DNA from: Pseudomonas sp. MN1F
GTDB lineage: Bacteria; Pseudomonadota; Gammaproteobacteria; Pseudomonadales; Pseudomonadaceae
Assembly (NCBI RefSeq): GCF_009391885.1
Contig: NZ_VZII01000032.1
Span: forward strand, 1-64,000
Reading direction: 5' to 3'
DNA: 64,000 nt
In this document: positions 1-7,147 of the stretch, one piece after another
Position numbering within the stretch: position 1 is the stretch's first letter
How the letters are laid out: the number at the start of each line of letters is the position of its first letter
Notes under the pieces: model-generated
Told to the model about the DNA's origin: nothing
Seen by the model: only the letters and a program-made list of their open reading frames with translations
The model's database searches: none
Program-made: the position numbers and the translations under genes

Positions 1-65
1 ATTGGACTCGAACCAACGACCCCCACCATGTCAAGGTGGTGCTCTAACCAACTGAGCTATGTGCC
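1..65 (-). tRNA. tRNA-Val (anticodon GAC), 3' end cut by window
   Basis: Read on the minus strand, the sequence starts GGCACATAGCTCAGTTGG and folds as a normal tRNA. It has a D arm, an anticodon stem CCACC/GGTGG around the loop TTGACAT (anticodon GAC, valine) and a T arm with GGTTCGAGTCC. The 3' strand of the acceptor stem and the CCA lie outside the window, so the gene is partial only because of the window edge. Confidence 0.93.
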
Positions 66-268
66 TGTCGTGTGGTGCGCATTCTACGCAATCCAAAAAC
101 CCTGTCAACACTTTTTTTCGCGCTAACTTACTGAATCTTAAACTGTTTATAGAGAAGGGCCGGCGGGAGACCAGTAAAGGATTTTCAACGGACGACTAGC
201 GGGTGTTTATTATTATTGATAGCATCGGTACATTCGTTAAAAATATAAAACACAGAGGTTCCTGCAGC

Positions 269-1552
269 ATGGCTAACACCCCCTACCCCCAGTCCTACTA
301 CGCCGCCTCGGCCAACCCGGTGCCGCCACGTCCGGCGCTGCAGGGTGAGGTGGAGACTGATATCTGCATCATTGGCGCCGGCTACACCGGCCTGTCCAGC
401 GCGCTGTTCCTGCTGGAAAACGGCTTCAAGGTGAGCATCGTCGAAGCGGCCAAGGTCGGCTTCGGTGCTTCGGGCCGCAACGGTGGCCAGATCGTCAACA
501 GCTACAGCCGCGACATCGACGTCATCGAGCGCACCGTCGGCCCTAAAGAAGCACAGCTGCTCGGCAAGATGGCCTTCGAAGGCGGCCGTATCATCCGTGA
601 GCGCGTGGCCAAGTACAACATCCAGTGCGACCTGAAGGACGGCGGCGTGTTCGCCGCGCTGACCGCCAAGCAGATGGGCCACCTGGAATCGCAAAAACGC
701 CTGTGGGAACGCTTCGGCCACACCCAGCTGGAGCTGATGGACCAGAAGCGCATCCGTGAAGTGGTTGCCTGCGACAGCTATATCGGCGGCATGCTCGACA
801 TGAGCGGCGGCCACATCCACCCGCTGAACCTGGCCCTGGGCGAGGCGGCCGCGGTCGAATCGCTGGGCGGCATCATTTATGAGCAGACCCCGGCCATCCG
901 CATCGAGCGTGGTGCCAACCCGGTGGTGCACACCCCGCAAGGTAAGATCCGCGCCAAGTTCATCATCGTTGCCGGCAACGCCTACCTGGGTAACCTGGTA
1001 CCGGAACTGGCCGCCAAGTCGATGCCGTGCGGCACCCAGGTGATCACCACCGAGCCGCTGGGCGAAGAACTGGCCCGCACCCTGCTGCCGCAGGACTACT
1101 GCGTGGAAGACTGCAACTACCTACTCGACTACTACCGCCTGACCAGCGACAAGCGCCTGATCTTCGGCGGTGGCGTGGTGTACGGCGCGCGTGACCCGGC
1201 CAACATCGAAGCGATCATTCGCCCGAAGATGCTCAAGGCCTTCCCGCAACTGAAGAACGTCAAGATCGACTACGCCTGGACCGGCAACTTCCTGCTGACC
1301 CTGTCGCGCCTGCCTCAGGTCGGCCGTATCGGCGACAACATCTACTACTCGCAGGGTTGCTCGGGCCACGGCGTGACCTACACCCACCTGGCGGGCAAGG
1401 TGCTGGCCGAGGCCCTGCGTGGCCAGGCCGAGCGTTTCGACGCCTTCGCCGGCCTGCCGCACTACCCGTTCCCGGGTGGCCAGATGCTGCGTGTACCGTT
1501 CAGCGCCCTGGGTGCCTGGTACTACAGCCTGCGCGATCGCCTGGGCTTCTGA
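269..1552 (+). CDS. puuB: PuuB-type FAD-dependent oxidoreductase (gamma-glutamylputrescine oxidase)
   Basis: A 427-residue flavin amine oxidase of the DadA/GlpD fold. It has the dinucleotide-binding motif CIIGAGYTGLSSALFL near residue 30, then GFGASGRNGGQIVNSYSRDIDVIE, both nearly identical to what I recall of E. coli PuuB, which oxidises gamma-glutamylputrescine in putrescine breakdown. The length also matches PuuB (426 residues), and the C-terminal PHYPFPGG and YYSLRDRLGF resemble that protein closely. I chose the ATG at 269: an AGAGG lies about 12 bases upstream, and the family starts there. The frame stays open upstream to 203, but those residues have no family resemblance. No other puu genes are adjacent, so the gene stands alone here. 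The substrate is inferred from the family and could be another gamma-glutamyl amine. Confidence 0.9.
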   Translation: MANTPYPQSYYAASANPVPPRPALQGEVETDICIIGAGYTGLSSALFLLENGFKVSIVEAAKVGFGASGRNGGQIVNSYSRDIDVIERTVGPKEAQLLGKMAFEGGRIIRERVAKYNIQCDLKDGGVFAALTAKQMGHLESQKRLWERFGHTQLELMDQKRIREVVACDSYIGGMLDMSGGHIHPLNLALGEAAAVESLGGIIYEQTPAIRIERGANPVVHTPQGKIRAKFIIVAGNAYLGNLVPELAAKSMPCGTQVITTEPLGEELARTLLPQDYCVEDCNYLLDYYRLTSDKRLIFGGGVVYGARDPANIEAIIRPKMLKAFPQLKNVKIDYAWTGNFLLTLSRLPQVGRIGDNIYYSQGCSGHGVTYTHLAGKVLAEALRGQAERFDAFAGLPHYPFPGGQMLRVPFSALGAWYYSLRDRLGF

Positions 1553-1561
1553 TGTAGGCAG

Positions 1562-1646
1562 GCCTGGCCTCATCGCGGGTAAACCCGCTCCTACAGGTTT
1601 GATGCAGCACCTGTGGGTGCGGGTTTACCCGCGAAAGGGCCGGTGC
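1562..1646. repeat. Inverted pair of P. putida-type REP elements
   Basis: Two REP units face each other. The left one (1562-1597) contains CGCGGGTAAACCCGC followed by TCCTACAGG. The right one (1610-1646) is the reverse arrangement, CCTGTGGGTGCGGGTTTACCCGCG. Each can form its own hairpin. Pairs like this lie between convergent genes in P. putida, as here between puuB and the minus-strand lipoprotein gene. Confidence 0.85.
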
Positions 1647-1654
1647 AGATACCG

Positions 1655-2341
1655 CTATTTATTCAGGCTACGCACAGCCTGCTTCGCCGCAACTTCCTGG
1701 CCCGCCCGGGCCAGTTCGTCGGCAGCCTGCAGCCAACGCTGGCGGTCCACCTGGGCCGGCAGCTGGCGCGGAGGCTGCACCAGCACCGCCCAACTCCCCT
1801 CCTTCGCCCACGCCGAGGCGAAATCGCCAAACGCCATCAGCTGGCGCCGATTCATCCCTGAGCGCAACAGTACGCGCTTCTTGAAGCTGTCATAACCAAT
1901 CAGCACCGCGTAACGCGGCTCGCTCCACCACGCCGAACCCTCCTCGTACCGCAGCAGCACCGGATTGCCAGCGGCCACCTGGGCCAGCAAGGCATCCAGC
2001 TGCTTGTCCAACGGGTACACCACCATGCCGTACTCTCGCGCCACACGCGGGATGCTGGTTTCCAGCGCATCGGCCCCCTTCGGCAGATTCAGCGGTTTGT
2101 CCAGCAACCCGGGGGTAATCGGCGCACCTTGCTGCGAGAGCAGCGCGGCCAGGGCCATCGCCCCGCTGTGGTTGGCATTGCCGCGGTAGAACGGCACGCT
2201 GCTGATCTCGACCCGCTGCGGCATGCCCTTGAGGCTTGCAGGTGGTGCGCTGGCGCAGCCGCCCAGGGTCGCGGCCACCAGGCAGGCGACCAACAGCCGA
2301 CGCGGGACGGTCGCCCAGCTCTTGCAGGAATGTTGCTCCAT
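1655..2341 (-). CDS. C39-peptidase-like lipoprotein, catalytic Cys missing
   Basis: A 228-residue predicted lipoprotein. The N terminus has a positively charged start, a hydrophobic stretch (LLVACLVAATL) and the lipobox LGGC, so it should be acylated and held in the envelope. The body resembles the papain-like C39/BtrH fold used by bacteriocin-processing and related peptidases: PFYRG near the start, then a helix, then VLIGYDSFKKRVLLRSG. At the place where C39-like proteins carry QCGPAALA, this one has NHSGAMALA, so the nucleophile Cys is Ser and the preceding Gln is His. It is therefore probably non-proteolytic or uses another chemistry. I chose the ATG at 2341 because it gives a proper signal sequence; the frame extends to 2473 without one. 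Confidence 0.75.
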   Translation of the reverse strand: MEQHSCKSWATVPRRLLVACLVAATLGGCASAPPASLKGMPQRVEISSVPFYRGNANHSGAMALAALLSQQGAPITPGLLDKPLNLPKGADALETSIPRVAREYGMVVYPLDKQLDALLAQVAAGNPVLLRYEEGSAWWSEPRYAVLIGYDSFKKRVLLRSGMNRRQLMAFGDFASAWAKEGSWAVLVQPPRQLPAQVDRQRWLQAADELARAGQEVAAKQAVRSLNK

Positions 2342-2554
2342 GGACACTCGCTTGTTCCGATGCCAGGCAGGCAGCGCCCGGCTCTGACCCCCGATCATAG
2401 GGTGCCGCGTTGCGCGGGTATAGTCCGACAAGACACCGGAACCAATCGGCTTAAGCAATCGACCTTTGGTCAATGGAACGTCACGGCCGGGCAGCTAGAC
2501 TAAAGCTGTGTCTGGAGGGCAAACCGCAGGTCGGCCCAAGAGAAGGAGGCACAC

Positions 2555-2734
2555 ATGAGCCTGACCATGGCAATCCTCATGCTGGTGGGTATGTGGCTGA
2601 GCGTCGCGGCCGCCATGCTGTGGGGTGTTCTGCGTATCCTGCGGCGTCATTCCCAGCCTCACCACCTGCCACCGCAGGCCCCGGCCAAGGCGCAGCCTGC
2701 GCGCAGGGCGCGGCGGCATGCCGGGGTGCACTGA
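2555..2734 (+). CDS. Small single-pass membrane protein
   Basis: A 59-residue protein with a strong ribosome site (GAAGGAGG, 2542-2549) just before the ATG. Residues 3-28 are one hydrophobic helix (MAILMLVGMWLSVAAAMLWG). The rest is a basic, proline-rich tail (RRHSQPHHLPP to the end), probably cytoplasmic by the positive-inside rule. A clean terminator follows 20 bases later, which supports a separate transcription unit. I do not recognise a family and infer no function. Confidence 0.7.
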   Translation: MSLTMAILMLVGMWLSVAAAMLWGVLRILRRHSQPHHLPPQAPAKAQPARRARRHAGVH

Positions 2735-2753
2735 GGTTTTTCACCTGAATGCA

Positions 2754-2784
2754 AACGGGGCGCCAAGCGCCCCGTTGTTTTTTA
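2754..2784 (+). terminator. Intrinsic terminator after the small membrane protein
   Basis: A perfect 10-bp stem AACGGGGCGC / GCGCCCCGTT with a CAA loop is followed by GTTTTTTAT. It ends just before the stop codon of the convergent TerC gene. Confidence 0.88.
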
Positions 2785-3537
2785 TCAGCCTTCAGCGGCT
2801 TCACGCTTTAGCCGTGCTCGGCGAGCCAGGATGTTGAGGATCTCGATCGCCGTCGAGAAGGCCATCGCCGCATACACATACCCTTTCGGTACATGGGCGC
2901 CAAAACCTTCGGCGATCAGCGTCATGCCGATCATGATCAGGAAGCCCAGGGCCAGCATCACCACCGTCGGGTTGTCGTTGATGAAGTTGGCCAGCGGGTC
3001 GGCGGCCACCATCATGACAATGACTGCGGTGATCACGGCAATGATCATGATCGGCAGGTGCTCGGTCATGCCCACGGCAGTGATGATGCTGTCGACCGAG
3101 AAGACGATGTCCAGCAACAGGATCTGGAAGATCGCCGCCGCAAAGCCCAGGGTGACCGTGTTGGACACCTTGGCTTCTTCCTTGGCGCCGTGCGGGTCGA
3201 CGTTTTCGTGAATCTCCTTGGTGGCCTTCCACAGCAGGAACAGGCCGCCGGCAATCAGGATCACGTCCTTCCAGGAGAAGGCGTTGCCGAACACTTCGAA
3301 CACCGGGTCGGTCAACTGCACGATCCAGGCCACGGTGCTGAGCAGGGCCAGGCGCATCACCAGGGCCATGCTGATACCGATACGGCGTGCCTTGGAGCGG
3401 TACTCCACAGGCAGCTTGTTGGTCAGGATCGAGATGAAGATCAGGTTGTCGATACCCAGTACCACTTCCATGGCCACCAGGGTTGCCAGGGCGACCCAGG
3501 CAGTAGGGCTAGCGGCGAGTTCCAGCAAGTATTCCAT
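2785..3537 (-). CDS. TerC/YgdQ-family integral membrane protein
   Basis: A 250-residue polytopic membrane protein of the TerC family. The two internal repeats characteristic of the family are visible: EVVLGIDNLIFISIL near residue 27 and DIVFSVDSIITAVGMTEH near residue 145. Each carries membrane-embedded acidic residues thought to bind metal ions. Around seven hydrophobic segments can be counted. TerC homologues have been linked to manganese export and to tellurite resistance; without ter genes nearby, metal homeostasis is the likelier role. The start at 3537 gives MEYLLELA, the usual start in this family. A small lipoprotein gene lies 28 bases upstream in the same direction and may share its transcript. 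Confidence 0.85.
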   Translation of the reverse strand: MEYLLELAASPTAWVALATLVAMEVVLGIDNLIFISILTNKLPVEYRSKARRIGISMALVMRLALLSTVAWIVQLTDPVFEVFGNAFSWKDVILIAGGLFLLWKATKEIHENVDPHGAKEEAKVSNTVTLGFAAAIFQILLLDIVFSVDSIITAVGMTEHLPIMIIAVITAVIVMMVAADPLANFINDNPTVVMLALGFLIMIGMTLIAEGFGAHVPKGYVYAAMAFSTAIEILNILARRARLKREAAEG

Positions 3538-3565
3538 TGTTCAAATCCTGATGCGGCAATTGGGG

Positions 3566-3805
3566 TCAGATTTCTTGGGTGTGTTCTTTCTTCTCGGCGC
3601 CCTTGGGCTTTTGGCCCTCGTGACCGATGGCATCGCTCAACGCCTGCTGGGCGGCCTTGTTGGTGTCGTCGATGGCCTGCTTGGCCGACTTCGCGGCCTG
3701 GTCGAGCATCTGCTGGGCAGACTTCTCGGCCTGGTCGCAACCGGCCAGGCTGAACAGCGCCAGGGCCAGCACCAGCGGTGTGCCAATGGATTTGAATTGC
3801 AGCAT
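3566..3805 (-). CDS. Small helical lipoprotein
   Basis: A 79-residue predicted lipoprotein. A hydrophobic signal (TPLVLALALFSLAG) ends at the lipobox LAGC. The mature part (DQAEKSAQQMLDQAAKSAKQ and on) is one long Ala/Gln/Lys-rich amphipathic helix with near-heptad spacing, resembling small coiled-coil envelope lipoproteins. It ends with a charged KKEHTQE tail. It lies 28 bases upstream of terC on the same strand and is divergent from the nhaR-like gene. Its function is unknown; a structural or anchoring role is inferred only from shape. Confidence 0.8.
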   Translation of the reverse strand: MLQFKSIGTPLVLALALFSLAGCDQAEKSAQQMLDQAAKSAKQAIDDTNKAAQQALSDAIGHEGQKPKGAEKKEHTQEI

Positions 3806-3937
3806 GGTGTCCTCGCTTGAAAAAGCCCGGCGGCGCGAAGCGCCTGATGGGGTCGCATTCTAAAGACGCCAATACTTCAGGAAAATTCGTATTTCCAGTG
3901 TGTATACTTCGGTTTTTTCGAATCGGGACCCGCGTGC

Positions 3938-4831
3938 GTGCTCAACTATCGCCAGCTCCACTACTTCTGGGCCGTAGCCAAGACCGGCAGCATCGCCCGC
4001 GCCAGCGAGCAGCTGAACCTGACGCCACAGACCATCAGCGGGCAGATCAGCCTGTTCGAGCAGACCTACGGGCTGGAACTGTTCCAGCGTGTCGGCCGGC
4101 AACTGGAGCTGACCGAAACCGGCCGTCAGACGCTAGCCTACGCCGAGCAGATGTTCCAGATTGGCGGCGAGCTGGAGGCCATGCTCAGGGCCGGCCCGCA
4201 GGAGCAGATCCTGTTTCGCGTGGGGGTGGCCGACGTGGTGCCGAAGTCGATCGTCTATCGCCTGCTGGCGCCGACCATGGAGCTGGACGAAGTGCTGCGC
4301 ATCAATTGCCGCGAAGACAAGCTCGAACGGCTGCTGGCGGACCTGGCGATCCAGCGCCTGGACCTGGTGATTTCCGACAGCCCGATGCCCAGCCACCTGG
4401 ACATCAAGGGTTATAGCCAGAAGCTTGGCGAATGCGGCCTGAGTTTCTTCGCCACCCCGGCCCTGGCCAGGCAGCATGCCGGCCCCTTCCCGGCTTGCCT
4501 GCAGGATGCCCCGCTGCTGATTCCCGGCCCGGAAACCGTGGTGCGCAGCCGCCTGTTGCGTTGGCTGGGTGAGCAGCACGTGCAGCCCCGGATCGTTGGC
4601 GAGTTCGATGACAGTGCGCTGATGCAGGCGTTTGGCCAATCTGGCAGCGGGGTTTTCGTTGCGCCCAGCGTGATAGCCGAGGAAGTGTGCCGGCTGTATG
4701 GCGTCGAGCTGATTGGCCAGACCGAGGCGGTGCATGAGTCGTTCTATGCCATTTCGGTGGAGCGCAAGGTCAAGCATCCGGGGATCGTGGCAATTACCGA
4801 GGGGGCGCGGCGGGAGCTGTTTCATTGGTGA
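3938..4831 (+). CDS. nhaR: LysR-family regulator, NhaR type
   Basis: A 297-residue LysR-type DNA-binding protein. The winged helix-turn-helix is at residues 4-62 (LHYFWAVAKTGSIARASEQL, LTPQTISGQI) and the effector domain follows from about residue 90. The wording of both halves (TPQTISGQI, VGVADVVPKS, LGECGLSFF, PACLQDAPLLIPG, EFDDSALMQAFG) closely follows E. coli NhaR, which activates a Na+/H+ antiporter gene and responds to sodium. No antiporter gene is adjacent: terC and the lipoprotein are divergent and sstT follows. The start is GTG at 3938, with no in-frame ATG nearby that keeps the family start LNYRQLHYFW. A control role over sstT or terC is possible but unproven. Confidence 0.85.
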   Translation: MLNYRQLHYFWAVAKTGSIARASEQLNLTPQTISGQISLFEQTYGLELFQRVGRQLELTETGRQTLAYAEQMFQIGGELEAMLRAGPQEQILFRVGVADVVPKSIVYRLLAPTMELDEVLRINCREDKLERLLADLAIQRLDLVISDSPMPSHLDIKGYSQKLGECGLSFFATPALARQHAGPFPACLQDAPLLIPGPETVVRSRLLRWLGEQHVQPRIVGEFDDSALMQAFGQSGSGVFVAPSVIAEEVCRLYGVELIGQTEAVHESFYAISVERKVKHPGIVAITEGARRELFHW

Positions 4832-4834
4832 CGG

Positions 4835-4860
4835 TGGTTTACCCGCGAAAGGGCGGGGCC
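4835..4860. repeat. Single REP unit
   Basis: GGTTTACCCGCGAAAGGGC followed by GGGGCC matches the right half of the REP pair at 1562-1646. It lies directly after the nhaR-like stop codon and before sstT. Confidence 0.6.
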
Positions 4861-4909
4861 TGATTGTGCTAAAGTCCCGCCCTTTGAAGATTCCGAGAAT
4901 CCGCTGCAC

Positions 4910-6121
4910 ATGACGCCCGTTTTCCATCTGCTCAACCGCACCAGCCTGGTCACCCAGATCGTCATCGGCCTGGTCGCCGGCATCGCCATTGCCCTGCTGG
5001 CCCCCACCCTCGCCCGCGACCTGGCCTTCCTTGGCAAAGTGTTCGTCAGCGCGCTCAAGGCCGTCGCGCCGGTGCTGGTGTTCATTCTGGTGATGGCGTC
5101 GATCGCCAACCACCGTCATGGCCAGGAAACCCACATCCGCCCGATCCTCTGGCTGTACCTGCTGGGTACCTTCGCCGCCGCCGTGGTGGCCGTGGCCGCC
5201 AGCATGCTGTTCCCGTCGCAGCTGGCCCTGAGTACCAGCGAGGCGACCCTGAGCGCGCCGGGCGGTATCGGCGAGGTGATGCAGAACCTGCTGCTGAGCG
5301 CGGTCGACAACCCGATCAACGCCTTGCTCAACGCCAACTTCATCGGCGTGCTGACCTGGGCCATCGGCCTGGGCGTGGCCCTGCGCCATGCCGGCCAGAC
5401 CACCCGCACCGTGGTCGAGGACCTGTCCAATGGCGTGACGCTGATCGTGCGTGTAGTCATCCGCTTCGCCCCGCTGGGCATCTTCGGGCTGGTCAGCTCG
5501 ACCCTCGCGCAGTCTGGCCTCAGCGCCCTGCTCGGCTACCTGCACCTGCTGGGCGTGCTGATCGGCTGCATGCTGTTCGTGGCGCTGGTGATGAACCCGC
5601 TGATCGTGTTCTGGAAGATCCGCCGCAACCCTTATCCACTGACCTTGCTGTGCCTGCGCGAAAGCGGCATCACCGCGTTCTTCACCCGCAGTTCGGCGGC
5701 CAACATTCCGGTCAACCTGGCGCTGTCGGAGCGCCTGGGGCTGCATGAGGATACGTACTCGGTGTCGATCCCGCTGGGGGCGACCATCAACATGGCCGGC
5801 GCGGCGATCACCATCACCGTGCTGACCCTGGCGGCGGTGCATACCCTGGGCATTCCGGTCGACTTGCCGACCGCGGTGCTGCTGAGCCTGGTGGCGGCGA
5901 TCTGTGCCTGCGGTGCTTCCGGGGTCGCGGGTGGGTCGCTGCTGCTGATTCCGCTGGCGTGCAGCCTGTTCGGCATCCCCAGCGAGATTGCCATGCAGGT
6001 GGTGGCGGTGGGCTTCATCATTGGCGTGCTGCAGGATTCGGCGGAGACGGCGCTGAATTCTTCGACCGATGTGCTGTTTACCGCAGCGGCGTGCCAAGCC
6101 GAAGCGCAGCGTAGCGCTTGA
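4910..6121 (+). CDS. sstT: Serine/threonine:Na+ symporter SstT
   Basis: A 403-residue member of the dicarboxylate/amino-acid:cation symporter family. It takes up serine and threonine with sodium across the inner membrane. Eight or so hydrophobic segments are visible, with the two re-entrant hairpin regions: the serine-rich FFTRSSAANIPVNLAL near residue 260 and the later CACGASGVAGGSLLLIPLACS near 330. The cation-binding stretch SIPLGATINMAGAAI lies between them. Length and sequence fit SstT rather than the longer GltP/DctA proteins. The ATG at 4910 gives the family N terminus MTPVFHLLNRTSLV. It stands alone, about 80 bases after the nhaR-like gene, and is followed by a GC-rich hairpin. Confidence 0.92.
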   Translation: MTPVFHLLNRTSLVTQIVIGLVAGIAIALLAPTLARDLAFLGKVFVSALKAVAPVLVFILVMASIANHRHGQETHIRPILWLYLLGTFAAAVVAVAASMLFPSQLALSTSEATLSAPGGIGEVMQNLLLSAVDNPINALLNANFIGVLTWAIGLGVALRHAGQTTRTVVEDLSNGVTLIVRVVIRFAPLGIFGLVSSTLAQSGLSALLGYLHLLGVLIGCMLFVALVMNPLIVFWKIRRNPYPLTLLCLRESGITAFFTRSSAANIPVNLALSERLGLHEDTYSVSIPLGATINMAGAAITITVLTLAAVHTLGIPVDLPTAVLLSLVAAICACGASGVAGGSLLLIPLACSLFGIPSEIAMQVVAVGFIIGVLQDSAETALNSSTDVLFTAAACQAEAQRSA

Positions 6122-6128
6122 GATGGCC

Positions 6129-6147
6129 GGGGCCGCTGTGCGGCCCC
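6129..6147 (+). terminator. GC-rich hairpin after sstT
   Basis: A perfect stem GGGGCCGC / GCGGCCCC with loop TGT lies 8 bases after the sstT stop codon. There is no U-run behind it (CAATTGCC), so it may act as a stability or pausing hairpin rather than a classical terminator. Confidence 0.5.
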
Positions 6148-6209
6148 AATTGCCTTACACCGCGGCATTACCTACGCTAGTGGCCTTCCCCCAGCAATGA
6201 GACAGGGCC

Positions 6210-6857
6210 ATGTCAGAACACCAAACCGCAGGCGAAGGCCGCTTCAGCAGTATCGAGATCCGTATTCTCGGCGCGCTGATCGAGAAGCAGGCCACCAGCC
6301 CGGAAAGCTACCCGCTGACCCTCAACGCCCTGGTCCTGGCCTGTAACCAGAAGACCAGCCGGGAACCGGTCATGAACCTCACTCAAGGCCAAGTCGGCCA
6401 GGCCCTGCGTGCGCTGGAGGGCCAGGGCATGACCCGCCTGCAGATGGGCAGCCGCGCCGACCGCTGGGAACAGCGGGTGGACAAGGCGCTGGAGCTGGTA
6501 CCGGCGCAGCTGGTGCTGATGGGCCTGTTGTTCCTGCGTGGGCCGCAGACCCTCAACGAACTGCTGACCCGCAGCAACCGCCTGCACGACTTCGACGACA
6601 CCGAGCAGATCCAGCACCAGCTGGAGCGTCTGATTTCGCGCGACCTGGCCCTGCACCTGCCACGCCAGGCCGGGCAGCGGGAAGATCGCTACACCCATGC
6701 CCTCGGTGACCCGGCGGAAATCGAGGCGATTCTCGCGGCACGGCAGCAGGAAGGTGGCGCTCGCAGCAGTGGCGGCAGTGTTTCGGAAGAGCGGATCGAA
6801 GCCCTGGAGGCGCGGATCGCAGCGCTGGAGGCACGCCTGGCCGAGCTGGAAGGCTAA
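6210..6857 (+). CDS. yceH: YceH/UPF0502-family protein
   Basis: A 215-residue cytoplasmic protein of the UPF0502 family. The characteristic opening IEIRILGALIEKQATSPESYPLTLNALVLACNQKTSREPVM begins near residue 14. The family fold consists of two winged-helix domains, hinting at nucleic-acid binding, but no function is established. The last 25 residues are a coiled coil with regular heptads (EERIEALEARIAALEARLAELEG). ATG 6210 fits the family start. The stop codon overlaps by four bases the stop of the convergent small gene at 6854. Confidence 0.9.
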   Translation: MSEHQTAGEGRFSSIEIRILGALIEKQATSPESYPLTLNALVLACNQKTSREPVMNLTQGQVGQALRALEGQGMTRLQMGSRADRWEQRVDKALELVPAQLVLMGLLFLRGPQTLNELLTRSNRLHDFDDTEQIQHQLERLISRDLALHLPRQAGQREDRYTHALGDPAEIEAILAARQQEGGARSSGGSVSEERIEALEARIAALEARLAELEG

Positions 6858-7042
6858 GGTTCAGGGTCGGGGAAGTTGCGACAGCTCTTGCGCTCGGCCA
6901 GCTCCCGGTCACTGGGGCGCTGGTCGACGAACACGGTGCGGCCGTCAGCATAGATTTCGAGGTAGCCCCAGTGCAGGTCCTGCTCTTTCTGCCCGGGTTT
7001 GGGCGGGACTAGCCACCAGGGTTCGCGGCTGATCAGGGTCAT
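6854..7042 (-). CDS. Small conserved-looking hypothetical protein
   Basis: A 62-residue soluble protein starting MTLISREPWWLVPPKPGQ, with an aromatic, acidic middle (LHWGYLEIYADGRTVFVDQRP) and a charged end. AGGAG six to seven bases before the ATG at 7042 supports this start; the frame extends to 7087 without a better site. Its 3' end overlaps yceH tail to tail by four bases (CTAA). I do not recognise the family. A small beta-rich domain is suggested by the alternation, nothing more. Confidence 0.65.
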   Translation of the reverse strand: MTLISREPWWLVPPKPGQKEQDLHWGYLEIYADGRTVFVDQRPSDRELAERKSCRNFPDPEP

Positions 7043-7102
7043 GGTGACGCTCCTGAGGGTGTCTGCGCTAAGCATAGACACCCTCAAGTTCTGTTTTGCC
7101 AG

Positions 7103-7140
7103 TGCCGGCCCTTTCGCGGCTAAAGCCGCGAAGGGGCCGG
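7103..7140. repeat. REP-like palindrome
   Basis: GCCGGCCCTTTCGCGGC-TAAA-GCCGCGAAGGGGCCGG is an almost perfect palindrome and a variant of the REP hairpin with core CGCGGC/GCCGCG. It lies just beyond the ahpF stop codon and could also serve as its 3' hairpin. Confidence 0.7.
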
Positions 7141-7147
7141 TACAAGC

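Noticed and set aside
4133..6097. A 654-codon minus-strand frame opposite nhaR and sstT
   Set aside because: It is rich in Arg, Gln, His and Gly in the way typical of the antisense frame of GC-rich genes, overlaps two well-supported genes and has no family.
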